From assembly GCF_023715465.1 (NCBI RefSeq), contig NZ_JAMBOE010000001.1, forward strand, positions 248,001 through 312,000: a DNA stretch of 64,000 nucleotides, given 5' to 3'. The notes under the pieces are model-generated. The model had not been told where the DNA came from and did not search any database. It was given only the letters and a program-made list of their open reading frames with translations. Positions 8,688-16,521 of this stretch are shown here, in pieces; positions within the stretch are counted from its first letter, which is position 1; each line of letters starts with the position of its first letter. This DNA is from Paenibacillus macerans. GTDB lineage: Bacteria > Bacillota > Bacilli > Paenibacillales > Paenibacillaceae. The position numbers were made by a program, and so were the translations under genes.

Positions 8688-10013
8688 TTATTGCATCACC
8701 GCGCTCAGGGCCAATACCCCCAGCAGTCCGCAGACCGCCAGTATGGTCGTATAAACGGATCTTGATTTGATCGCATCCAGCAGCGACAGGTTAAAGTATT
8801 CTTTGTACATCCAGAAGCCCGGATCGTTGACATGGGAAAAAATCACACTGCCCGATGTCGTGGCCAGCACCATCAGCTCCGGATTGGCCCCGCTCATGCT
8901 GAGCAGCGGCAGCACGATACCGGAAGCCGTCATGACAGTGACCGTGGCCGATCCCAGCGCCAGCCGCAGCACGGCGGCGATAATCCAGGCGAGAATCAGC
9001 GGCGAAATGTCAAGACCGGTCATTATATCTTTGATATAATCGGCAACTCCGCTGTCCACCAGCACTTGCTTGAAGGCGCCTCCGCCGCCGATGACGAACA
9101 TGATGGTGGCGATCGATTTCATCGAGGAGCCGACGCTGCCCATAATATCCTTCATTTTACGGCCGCGGGCAATGCCAAACGTATAGATGGCGATCAGTAC
9201 CGAAATCAACAGCGCAATTCCTGATTCCCCAAAGAAAGCGATGATTTTAAAGGCACCGGAATCCTGCGGCATCGCCATTTCGGCCACGGCCAGCACCGCC
9301 ATGAGCGCAATTGGCACGAGCGCAGTGAACAGACTGACGCCAAAGCTTGGCATCTCTTCCTCCGTAAACTCTTTGGCATTGTACAGCCCCTCCGGAATTG
9401 CGGGATTCATGCCGCGGATCAATTTTGTTTTCGAGAAAAATATCCCCGCAATAATCGCCGATGGGATCGCGATAACCAGCCCGAGCAGCAGCGTCTTGCC
9501 CATGCTGGCGCCAAACACGCTGGCCACGGCCGCCGGTCCCGGATGGGGCGGCAGAAAGCTGTGTGTCGTGGATAAAGCCACCGCCATCGGCAGGCCGATA
9601 TACATCAGGTTTACTTTCATCCGCGAAACAATCGTAAAGACAATCGGAATAAGCAGGATGAAGCCGATTTCAAAAAACAGGGTAACGCCAAGCACAAAAG
9701 CGGTAATCAGAATCGCCCACTGCAGTCTTTTTTCGCCGAATTTGGCGGTCAGCGTCATGGCGATCCGCTGCGCGGCGCCGCAATCGGCCATCAGCTTGCC
9801 GAGCATTGCGCCAAAGCCGATAATCAGCGCCAGATGGCCGAGTTGCCCGCCGATCCCTTCTTCCACCGAATTCACCACATCCGAAAACGTCAGGCCGTTC
9901 AGCAAACCGACCACAATCGCGACAAGCACCAGCGAAATGAAGCCTTCGAGCTTAAAACCCACCATCAGCACAAGCAGCAGCGCCACCCCTAGCGCAACGA
10001 TTAACAACGGCAT
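8688..10013 (-). CDS. GntP-family gluconate/organic acid:H+ symporter
   Basis: 441 residues, almost wholly hydrophobic with about 12 membrane helices, matching GntP-family length and motifs ('LIIGFGAMLGKLMADCG', 'FLPPHPGPAA', 'SHVNDPGFW'). GGAGGAAT precedes the ATG. GntP proteins import gluconate or related sugar acids. It is the last gene of the hexarate cluster, 421 bp past cdaR and with two cre-like sites in its leader, so it is probably catabolite-repressed. Location suggests it may carry a hexarate or another acid such as glycerate; gluconate is the alternative. E. coli uses unrelated MFS transporters for glucarate. Confidence 0.88.
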   Translation of the reverse strand: MPLLIVALGVALLLVLMVGFKLEGFISLVLVAIVVGLLNGLTFSDVVNSVEEGIGGQLGHLALIIGFGAMLGKLMADCGAAQRIAMTLTAKFGEKRLQWAILITAFVLGVTLFFEIGFILLIPIVFTIVSRMKVNLMYIGLPMAVALSTTHSFLPPHPGPAAVASVFGASMGKTLLLGLVIAIPSAIIAGIFFSKTKLIRGMNPAIPEGLYNAKEFTEEEMPSFGVSLFTALVPIALMAVLAVAEMAMPQDSGAFKIIAFFGESGIALLISVLIAIYTFGIARGRKMKDIMGSVGSSMKSIATIMFVIGGGGAFKQVLVDSGVADYIKDIMTGLDISPLILAWIIAAVLRLALGSATVTVMTASGIVLPLLSMSGANPELMVLATTSGSVIFSHVNDPGFWMYKEYFNLSLLDAIKSRSVYTTILAVCGLLGVLALSAVMQ

Positions 10014-10069
10014 CGTCTATTCCTCCAATCATCCATTCTGTGGTTAAGTGAGTTAATCCGGGTTAAGCA

Positions 10070-10083
10070 TGTAAGCACTTTCC
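10070..10083. promoter_or_regulatory. Candidate CcpA (cre) site upstream of the GntP gene
   Basis: TGTAAGCACTTTCC matches 11 of 14 positions of the ideal palindrome TGAAAGCGCTTTCA, 57 bp before the permease start. Confidence 0.4.
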
Positions 10084-10134
10084 GGTTTCTGAACACAAAC
10101 GTATCTCCTCCCTATGCCATCATCGAAACATTTC

Positions 10135-10148
10135 AGCAAGCGCTTTCA
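10135..10148. promoter_or_regulatory. Candidate CcpA (cre) site upstream of the GntP gene
   Basis: AGCAAGCGCTTTCA matches 12 of 14 positions of TGAAAGCGCTTTCA, including the central AAGCGCTT core. Two cre-like boxes in one leader support catabolite control of the permease. Confidence 0.55.
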
Positions 10149-10434
10149 ATTGGAAGCTTGAGCAATATGCAGATTTATAGCTGCCCCTGGCCTGCGCCTC
10201 TTCTTTAGAAAATTGCCGCGATGCGTATACCTCTTAGCGAAATATGTCTTATCATCACTGCTCCAAGATCATCCCGCTCTCCGGTATAGTTAAAATATAA
10301 CAGTATGTTCCTTGGTTCACATTGTTTGCCCATCCAAAATCGCCGACGTATTTCAACGGGAAAATTGTGCTCCAGAACAAGGGTTGCGGCGCCGCTCAAA
10401 TCGGACAAGCCGTGGCGAGCCTGGGGCTGTTTCG

Positions 10435-11586
10435 TTACTCCTGCAGCCGTTCGAAAGTAAGCAGCAGCTTCATTTTGACGAGATCGTTGAATTTGCGATA
10501 ATCCAGTTGCAGGAGTTGGGATATTTTATCCAGACGGTAAAACAAGGTGTTTCTATGCACATGCAGCAAGCCCGCGGTTTGCTTCACATTCAGGTCACAG
10601 TCCAGAAACGTGCGCAACGTCAGCTTATATTCCTCGTTAAGCGTTTGAGGGAACAAGCCGTATTTTTGCAAAAATTCCGTTCTCGCTTCCGGCGGCACCA
10701 TCTCAAGGTAAGGAACGATTCCCCAATCGTCGATCAAGCTGGCGCTCTGCGGCGGCCGTCCGAATTTTCGGCTCAGGCGTATGCAGCGGCGGGCTTCGCC
10801 GTACGATTGCTTGTACCCCGCAAGACCGCTGCGCGGACGTCCGACACCGATACAGTAGCGGTAGCCCCGCCGGCTCAGACAAGCTTCAATTTTGCTGACC
10901 AGGGGCTGGAGGAAATCGCTTACGGGAATGGCGATAAAAAAAGCGCCGTCCTCCACATAGGCGTACAGCGCCTGCATACTGACCATCGCCTTGAGATCGC
11001 TCAAAAACTGCTCCTTACGCTCACCTGTTTTCTGCAGCATCTCACCGCTTATCGTCTCCTCCGGCCACTTCATCTCTTCGATCTCCACGACCATCACGCT
11101 GCGTTCGGCGTTGACGTCGATCTGCAGCGTACGGGCTGTCATCCGCAGCTTCTTTTCGGAAAGTTCATACGGGCTGATCAGCTCCATAATAAAGCTCTCC
11201 AGCACCATCTTACGGAAGTGCAGCTGCTTATTCATATGAATCTGCTGCAAGAGCGCCTCCACGTTCATCTTGATGATCCTTCCGAAGCGGTACACTTCGT
11301 CGGGATTGCCGGTGATCCCAACAACGCCGACAATGTTCTCCTGAAATTCTATCGGCAGGTTTACTCCGGGTTTGGAGCCCGGCAGACTCAGGCATTCCTC
11401 TTCGCCGATCAGCACCTGTTTTCTGGAGCCAAGCACCTGCAGCGCACCTTCATGCAGACTGCCGATCCGCTCTGTTTCCCCGCTGGCGACGATAACCCCT
11501 TGGTCGTCCATAATGTTGATATTGAACTCCATGACGGACATCAATTGGACCACAATAGGCAAGGCCAGCTCGGTCGTTATTTTCAT
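10435..11586 (-). CDS. cdaR: CdaR-type sugar diacid transcriptional regulator
   Basis: Start chosen at ATG 11586, preceded by GGAGGAG. The 383-residue protein has the CdaR layout: an N-terminal sugar-diacid recognition domain (about residues 1-135, beginning 'ITTELALPIVVQLMSVM'), a middle GGDEF-like regulatory domain, and a C-terminal PucR-type helix-turn-helix (about 320-380, 'TAGLLHVHRNTLFYRLDKI'). In E. coli CdaR activates glucarate, galactarate and glycerate genes, and all those enzymes lie upstream here, so the assignment is strong. It probably binds the duplicated promoter element in front of garK and garD (inference). A terminator-like hairpin lies between it and the preceding gene. 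Confidence 0.9.
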   Translation of the reverse strand: MKITTELALPIVVQLMSVMEFNINIMDDQGVIVASGETERIGSLHEGALQVLGSRKQVLIGEEECLSLPGSKPGVNLPIEFQENIVGVVGITGNPDEVYRFGRIIKMNVEALLQQIHMNKQLHFRKMVLESFIMELISPYELSEKKLRMTARTLQIDVNAERSVMVVEIEEMKWPEETISGEMLQKTGERKEQFLSDLKAMVSMQALYAYVEDGAFFIAIPVSDFLQPLVSKIEACLSRRGYRYCIGVGRPRSGLAGYKQSYGEARRCIRLSRKFGRPPQSASLIDDWGIVPYLEMVPPEARTEFLQKYGLFPQTLNEEYKLTLRTFLDCDLNVKQTAGLLHVHRNTLFYRLDKISQLLQLDYRKFNDLVKMKLLLTFERLQE

Positions 11587-11602
11587 CTGAATCTCCTCCA
11601 GG

Positions 11603-11647
11603 CGCAAAAATAGGACAGGCCAACTATTGTTGTTACAATAGCTGGCC
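11603..11647 (-). terminator. Terminator or attenuator between the DapA-fold gene and cdaR
   Basis: GGCCAACTATTGT (11618-11630) and ACAATAGCTGGCC (11635-11647) form a 13-bp stem (one G-U pair in RNA) with a four-base loop. On the minus strand TCCTATTTTTG follows. It ends the hexarate operon or lowers readthrough into cdaR, whose ribosome site begins a few bases further on. Confidence 0.75.
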
Positions 11648-11704
11648 CGGCTCCCTGCATGATTCATCATCACGGACAGGTTCCATACCTAAGGCTTTGA
11701 TTTT

Positions 11705-12634
11705 TCATTGATCTTGACTTGACCGAATAGCCCCAAGCCCTTCCAAAATCCCCCTGATCTTACCCAGATTCTGCTCCGAGCAAGAGGTATTAGGCAAAAT
11801 CGGCTTGCCTGCCTGGAGTCCAATCAAATTGACCGCATCCTTGGTCGCTACCGGGAAGCTCCCGAGGTTCCAGGCCATCCGCAGCGGAGCCAGCCTGTAC
11901 TGCGCCTCCAGAGCGCCCTCGATGTCGCCCGCCATGAACTTGTCGTAAATTTCCACGACCTGCCGCGGCACCACGTTAGCGGTTGACGCCACACAGCCGG
12001 CGCCCCCATATACAAGCGTGCTTAGAATCATGATGTCCCTGCCTGCCAGCACCTTAAATCCTTGGGTTCTGGTGCGGCGGATGTATTCGGCGGTCAGCGT
12101 CTGATCGCCACTGCTGTCCTTGATCCCCGCAATATTCGGAACTTCAGCCAGCCGCTCCAGCAGGGCGGGGGTAATGTTGTTGCCGACTTTGTCCGGATTG
12201 TTGTACAACAATACCGGCAATGAGGTTGCTTCCGCGATTTTCTTGAAATGGTGAAACAGTTCGTCCTGTGTCGGCGAAATAAACATCGGGGGCAGGATCG
12301 AGATCGCCCGTGCGCCAAGCTCTTCGTATTTGCGGGCCTGCTTTATGCCTTCCCGTGTTGAGATCGCCGCGATTCCCGCATAGATGGGAATACGCCCTGC
12401 ACTTTGCTGAACAGTGACCGCCACCACCCGCTGTTGATCCTCCGGGTCCAATGCGAAAAATTCACCGTTGCTGCCAAGCGCCAAAATGCCGTGTACGCCG
12501 CCTTCGATAACATGATCCACAATGCGGCGCAGCCCCAGCTCATCGAGCCGCTCTTCGTCGTCGACCGGGGTTACAATCGGGGGAATGACCCCGCGAATAA
12601 AGCTGTTATCCATTTCATCGCTCACCTCACTCAT
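11705..12634 (-). CDS. DapA-superfamily lyase of hexarate catabolism (candidate 5-keto-4-deoxyglucarate aldolase or dehydratase)
   Basis: 309 residues forming a DHDPS-type (beta/alpha)8 barrel. The Schiff-base lysine is in 'IAGIKDSSGD', the partner tyrosine in 'LLYNNPDK', and the substrate-carboxylate loop reads GSNGEFF, as in 4-hydroxy-2-oxoglutarate aldolases. Its ATG overlaps the garR TAA by one base (TAATG), implying coupled translation. The cluster encodes both dehydratases that make 5-keto-4-deoxyglucarate, plus GarR and GarK, which use tartronate semialdehyde, but no GarL aldolase. So this protein may cleave the intermediate to pyruvate and tartronate semialdehyde. The alternative is a KdgD-type dehydratase giving 2-oxoglutarate semialdehyde, but then GarR and GarK would be idle. 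Confidence 0.82.
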   Translation of the reverse strand: MSEVSDEMDNSFIRGVIPPIVTPVDDEERLDELGLRRIVDHVIEGGVHGILALGSNGEFFALDPEDQQRVVAVTVQQSAGRIPIYAGIAAISTREGIKQARKYEELGARAISILPPMFISPTQDELFHHFKKIAEATSLPVLLYNNPDKVGNNITPALLERLAEVPNIAGIKDSSGDQTLTAEYIRRTRTQGFKVLAGRDIMILSTLVYGGAGCVASTANVVPRQVVEIYDKFMAGDIEGALEAQYRLAPLRMAWNLGSFPVATKDAVNLIGLQAGKPILPNTSCSEQNLGKIRGILEGLGAIRSSQDQ

Positions 12635-13521
12635 TATCGTTTGACTTCAGTATGGGCCATTTTCTCATAATGGCGGATCAGCGCCCCGTGATCGGCGGTC
12701 CCGAGGCCGTCGGCTTTGAGCGCATGCATCATTTCCAGCACGGAGGCCGTCAGCGGCAGCGGCACCCCGATTTCATGGGAAGTGTCCAGCGCGTTGGTCA
12801 AATCCTTGATATGCAGGTCAATGCGGAAGCCCGGGTCAAACTTGCGGTCCATCACCAGCGGCGCTTTCGCCTCCATCACCGTGCTTCCCGCCAGCCCGCC
12901 GCGGATCGCCTGAAATACCTGCTCGGGCTCCACGCCGGCTTTGCTTGCCAGCACAAACGCTTCGGACATGGCGGCGATGTTGAGGGCGACGATCACCTGG
13001 TTGGCCAGCTTGGTGATATTGCCAGAGCCGACATTGCCGGTATGCACAACCGAACCGGCCATCGCCTTGAGCAGGTCATAATTTTGCTCGAACACTTTTT
13101 TGTCGCCGCCGACCATGACGGACAAGGTGCCGTCGATCGCCTTCGGCTGGCCGCCGCTGACCGGGGCGTCCAGGAAAGGAATACCCCGCTCCGCCAGCGC
13201 CGCCGCCACTTCGCGGCTGACCAGCGGCGCGATGGAACTCATGTCGATGACTACGTTCCCGGCTTTAATCCCTTCGACGATGCCGTTTTCCCCAAGCACG
13301 ACTTCTTTGACGTGCGGAGAATTCGGCAGCATGGTGATAACGACATCCACCTGCCCGGCCACTTCTTTGGGGGAAGCGGCCGCAGTCGCTCCGGCTGCCT
13401 GCAGCTCCTTCACCGCCTCTGGGTTGCGGTCCATCACCACCAGGCTGTAGCCCGCTTTGATCAGGTTGAGGCTCATCGGTTTGCCCATGATTCCAAGTCC
13501 AATAAATCCGATTGTCTTCAT
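12634..13521 (-). CDS. garR: Tartronate semialdehyde reductase (2-hydroxy-3-oxopropionate reductase)
   Basis: 295 residues of the beta-hydroxyacid dehydrogenase family. The N-terminal NAD(P)-binding motif GFIGLGIMGKPM, the substrate-binding DAPVSGG and the catalytic lysine region 'GSGNITKLANQ' are present. It should reduce tartronate semialdehyde to D-glycerate, which the adjacent glycerate kinase phosphorylates. GGGAGGAG precedes the ATG. Its stop overlaps the start of the DapA-fold gene. A 3-hydroxyisobutyrate dehydrogenase role is possible from sequence alone, but the neighbours favour garR. Confidence 0.9.
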   Translation of the reverse strand: MKTIGFIGLGIMGKPMSLNLIKAGYSLVVMDRNPEAVKELQAAGATAAASPKEVAGQVDVVITMLPNSPHVKEVVLGENGIVEGIKAGNVVIDMSSIAPLVSREVAAALAERGIPFLDAPVSGGQPKAIDGTLSVMVGGDKKVFEQNYDLLKAMAGSVVHTGNVGSGNITKLANQVIVALNIAAMSEAFVLASKAGVEPEQVFQAIRGGLAGSTVMEAKAPLVMDRKFDPGFRIDLHIKDLTNALDTSHEIGVPLPLTASVLEMMHALKADGLGTADHGALIRHYEKMAHTEVKR

Positions 13522-13578
13522 CTTTGTTTCTCCTCCCGTTTTATAGTCAGCCTTCCTATCAGGCAGCCCTTTTTATAA

Positions 13579-14946
13579 TCATCGCACCAGACAAGGACGT
13601 TTGTTGTCGAATTTCCAGCCCGGTACAAGGTACTGCATCGCCACGGAATCGTCCCGCGCGTTCAGGCCCATGCTGTTGTACAGGTTGTGGGCCTGCTCGA
13701 TTTGCTCCATATCGATCTCCACGCCAAGCCCCGGCTTCTCCGGCAGCTCGATCGCTCCGCCGGTGATTTGGAAAGGTTCCTTGGTAAGACGTTCGGCGCC
13801 CTCCTGCCAAATCCAATGCGTGTCGATCGCCGTAATTTCCCCCGGAGCCGCCGCGGCCACATGCGTGAACATCGCCAGTGAGATATCGAAGTGGTTATTG
13901 GAGTGCGAGCCCCAGGTGAGGCCCCATTCGCGGCACATTTGCGCCACCCGCACCGAGCCCTGCATCGTCCAGAAATGCGGATCGGCCAGCGGGATGTCCA
14001 CCGACTGCAGCGAGATCGTGTGGGCCATCTGCCGCCAATCCGTGGCGATCATGTTCGTGGCCGTCGGCAGGCCGGTCTGTCTGCGGAATTCGGCCATAAT
14101 CTCGCGGCCGGAATATTCCCCTTCCGCGCCGCACGGGTCCTCGGCGTAGGCGAGCACATGATGCCGGTCGCGGCACAGGCGCACGGCATCCTTCAGCAGC
14201 CAGCCGCCGTTTGGATCAAGCGTGATGCGCGCATCCGGGAACCGCTCCGCCAGCGCGGTGACCGCCTCGATCTCCTCCTCGCCGCGCAGTACGCCGCCCT
14301 TGAGCTTAAAATCATTGAAGCCGTATTTATCATAAGCGGCTTCCGCCAGCGTCACGATCGCTTCCGGCGTCAGCGCTTCTTCATGGCGCAGGCGGTACCA
14401 GGCCACCTCGCTGTCCGGCTCGGAGGCGTAGGGCAGATCCGTTTTGCTGCGGTCTCCCACATAAAACAGGTAACCGAGCACATCCACCCGCTCGCGCTGC
14501 TGGCCTTCGCCGAGCAACGCGGCGACCGGAACGCCCAGGTACTGGCCGAGCAGATCGAGCAGGGCGGCTTCCACGGCGGTAACGGCGTGAATGGCGACGC
14601 GCAGGTCAAAGGTTTGCTGACCGCGCCCGCCGGCGTCACGATCCGCAAACGCCGTCCGCATCCGGGCCAGAATCTGGTTATAGGTGCCGATGGACTGCCC
14701 GATCACCAGCGTGCGCGAATCCTCCAGCGTTCGGCGGATTTTCTCCCCGCCCGGCACCTCGCCGACCCCGGTATGGCCGGAGCTGTCTTCCAGGATCACG
14801 ATGTTGCGGGTAAAATAGGGACTGTGCGCACCGCTTAAATTCATCAGCATGCTGTCCCGGCCGGCGACCGGAATCACCCGCATTCCGGTGATGACGGGCG
14901 TACCATGCAGTACCGGATTTTCTTGTTTGGCTGTTTGATTCAACAT
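13579..14946 (-). CDS. gudD: Glucarate dehydratase
   Basis: 455 residues, the length of B. subtilis GudD. It belongs to the enolase superfamily: a capping domain in the first 130 residues, then a barrel with the lysine motif 'FKLKGG', metal ligands in 'ITLDPNGGW' and 'AYAEDPCG', and the late catalytic '[13 protein letters not shown]' segment typical of glucarate dehydratases. It converts D-glucarate to 5-keto-4-deoxyglucarate. AAAGGAG precedes the ATG. It lies between garK and garR in one transcription unit. Confidence 0.95.
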   Translation of the reverse strand: MLNQTAKQENPVLHGTPVITGMRVIPVAGRDSMLMNLSGAHSPYFTRNIVILEDSSGHTGVGEVPGGEKIRRTLEDSRTLVIGQSIGTYNQILARMRTAFADRDAGGRGQQTFDLRVAIHAVTAVEAALLDLLGQYLGVPVAALLGEGQQRERVDVLGYLFYVGDRSKTDLPYASEPDSEVAWYRLRHEEALTPEAIVTLAEAAYDKYGFNDFKLKGGVLRGEEEIEAVTALAERFPDARITLDPNGGWLLKDAVRLCRDRHHVLAYAEDPCGAEGEYSGREIMAEFRRQTGLPTATNMIATDWRQMAHTISLQSVDIPLADPHFWTMQGSVRVAQMCREWGLTWGSHSNNHFDISLAMFTHVAAAAPGEITAIDTHWIWQEGAERLTKEPFQITGGAIELPEKPGLGVEIDMEQIEQAHNLYNSMGLNARDDSVAMQYLVPGWKFDNKRPCLVR

Positions 14947-14985
14947 ATCGATTCTCCTTTCAAGTGATCAGAGTTCCCCCGAAAG

Positions 14986-16152
14986 TCACGCTTTCTCCGC
15001 CCGGATCCCGGTGCCGTACCGCTGCGGAATGAGCATGGTGCGCAAAACGGAGGAAACGGCGTGGCGGATATTGGCCGGCGCCTGGACGATGGCCTGCTCC
15101 AGCGTCATCGGAGCCTGGGTGGCCCCGACCACAACGTCAATGCCGCTGTCGTACATTCCGCGGACTTCCGCGTCAATTCCGCCCGAGACGCAAATTACCG
15201 GCTTGTTGTGCAGCTTGGCCAGTTTGGCCACACCGGCAGGCGTTTTGCCGAACGCCGTCTGGGCATCGGTATGCCCTTCGCCCGTCAAGACAAGATCGGC
15301 ATCGCGGACCTCTTCGGCAAATCGCGCGGCTTCCATCACAATGTCGATTCCCCGGGCCATGCCCGCGTCCAGAAAGGCGATCAGTCCCGCGCCGAGACCG
15401 CCCGCCGCTCCGGCGCCGGCAACACAAGCGATATCAACGCCAAGCTGTTGGCGAATGACCCCGGCCAGATGCCTCAGGCCATCGTCAAGCCTCGTGACCA
15501 TCTCCGGCGTGGCGCCTTTTTGCGGGCCAAAGATGCGCGCGGCTCCCTGTTCCCCGCACAGCGGATTAGTCACATCGCTGGCAATCGTAATTTCGCAGCC
15601 GGCGACGCCGGGATGGAGCCCCGCCGTATCGATCGATGCGATCCGGTGCAGTTCGCCGCCGCCAAAGCCGATTTCCGCGCCCGCTGCGTCCAGAAAGCGC
15701 ACGCCTAGCGCCTGGGCCATGCCGACGCCGCCGTCATTGGTGGCGCTGCCCCCGATGCCGATGATCAACTGCTGGCAGCCGGCGTCAAGCGCGGCCTTGA
15801 TGAGTTGTCCGGTGCCGTAGGTCGTGGCCGTCAGCGGATTCCTCCGCTCCGCCGGAACCAGCGTCAGCCCCGACGCGGATGCCATTTCAATGACGGCGGC
15901 ACGCCCCTCGTCGAAGATGCCGTACTCGGCGATCACGGGATCGCCCTGCGGGCCGACTACCTCCAGCTTTCGGCATTCACCGCCGACAGCGCTGAGCATC
16001 GCTTCCACCGTGCCTTCGCCGCCGTCGGCGATCGGAATTTTACGGATCACCGCTTCGGGCATCACTTCCAGAACCCCCTGTTCCATACAGTCCGCCACCG
16101 CCTTGGAGCTGAGACTGCCTTTATACGAGTCGGGCGCAATCAAAATTTTCAT
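14986..16152 (-). CDS. garK: Glycerate kinase (GarK/GlxK family)
   Basis: Start set at ATG 16152 (MKILIAPDSYKGSLS) with TAGGAGTG upstream; the frame to 16233 is leader. 388 residues, usual for the family. The N-terminal 'APDSYKGSLSS', 'IADGGEGTVEA' and 'GIGGSATNDGG' signatures are those of glycerate 2-kinases. It phosphorylates D-glycerate from GarR to 2-phosphoglycerate, feeding glycolysis. It is first in the garK-gudD-garR-lyase unit, about 200 bases downstream of one copy of the duplicated promoter, with a cre-like box in the leader. Confidence 0.92.
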   Translation of the reverse strand: MKILIAPDSYKGSLSSKAVADCMEQGVLEVMPEAVIRKIPIADGGEGTVEAMLSAVGGECRKLEVVGPQGDPVIAEYGIFDEGRAAVIEMASASGLTLVPAERRNPLTATTYGTGQLIKAALDAGCQQLIIGIGGSATNDGGVGMAQALGVRFLDAAGAEIGFGGGELHRIASIDTAGLHPGVAGCEITIASDVTNPLCGEQGAARIFGPQKGATPEMVTRLDDGLRHLAGVIRQQLGVDIACVAGAGAAGGLGAGLIAFLDAGMARGIDIVMEAARFAEEVRDADLVLTGEGHTDAQTAFGKTPAGVAKLAKLHNKPVICVSGGIDAEVRGMYDSGIDVVVGATQAPMTLEQAIVQAPANIRHAVSSVLRTMLIPQRYGTGIRAEKA

Positions 16153-16218
16153 TCCATCACTCCTACCGTCTCTCTTTGCCTGCAACCAAAATCCCCGCAG
16201 CGAAAGTAAAGCCCCGCT

Positions 16219-16232
16219 TGACGGCGCTTTCA
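16219..16232. promoter_or_regulatory. Candidate cre site in the garK leader
   Basis: TGACGGCGCTTTCA matches 12 of 14 bases of the ideal cre palindrome. Downstream of the predicted transcription start, a bound CcpA could act as a roadblock. Confidence 0.45.
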
Positions 16233-16350
16233 TTTTTACCGCGAAAACACGTGACAGACGTTATCTAGTTTCGGATTTGCAATATAGCCCCAGTCCACGC
16301 CAGCCGAACTTTGCCGGGTGTCCCGCGCTGCCCGGACCAACTAGCTTTAT

Positions 16351-16394
16351 CCGCATGACTTCACTATACACTCTTGTACTGTTTTTCACATTGG
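16351..16394 (-). promoter_or_regulatory. Promoter/operator copy A, upstream of garK operon
   Basis: This 44-bp segment matches 18076-18119 at 40 of 44 positions. On the minus strand it gives a -10-like TATAGT (16363-16368), no good -35, and the conserved block CCAATGTGAAAAA where an activator would bind. AAAACTTTG is conserved a little further upstream. CdaR is the obvious candidate binder (inference). Confidence 0.7.
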
Positions 16395-16461
16395 TCCGCA
16401 CTCACAAAGTTTTTTCGCTTTTTCCTGGTAAAATTGGGCGTTCGCACAATGGTTCCACAGG

Positions 16462-16498
16462 CAAAAAATAGGCCTCCTATCCCGGATAGTCGGCCTTG
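16462..16498 (-). terminator. Intrinsic terminator of garD
   Basis: AGGCC-GA-CTATC pairs with GATAG-GA-GGCCT on the minus strand, followed by ATTTTTT, 24 bases past the garD stop. Confidence 0.8.
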
Positions 16499-16521
16499 TT
16501 CAGGTGAATAAAGACTCCTGT

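Larger units (their letters stand above)
10014..10434. other. Gene-free leader of the GntP permease
   Basis: 421 bp with no convincing coding frame. It holds two cre-like boxes (10070-10083 and 10135-10148). No clear terminator for cdaR was seen. A 67-codon minus-strand frame (10205-10408) has no good ribosome site and resembles nothing known to me. Confidence 0.5.
16153..16521. other. Control region between garD and garK
   Basis: 369 bp without a gene. From high to low coordinates it holds the garD terminator (16462-16498), promoter copy A (16351-16394), a leader of about 200 bases, and a cre-like box (16219-16232) just before garK. Confidence 0.7.

Noticed and set aside
10205..10408. 67-codon minus-strand frame in the GntP leader
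   Set aside because: No convincing ribosome site, no recognisable motif, and it overlaps a control region.
10299..10435. Protein-like plus-strand stretch (reads '...YFNGKIVLQNKGCGAAQIGQAVASLG...')
   Set aside because: It looks protein-like but has no start codon with a ribosome site, runs into antisense of cdaR, and I cannot match it to a family. Possibly a relic, not claimed.
10312..11613. Long plus-strand frame opposite cdaR
   Set aside because: It mirrors the cdaR gene, has no ribosome site and shows no family motif; cdaR itself is clear.
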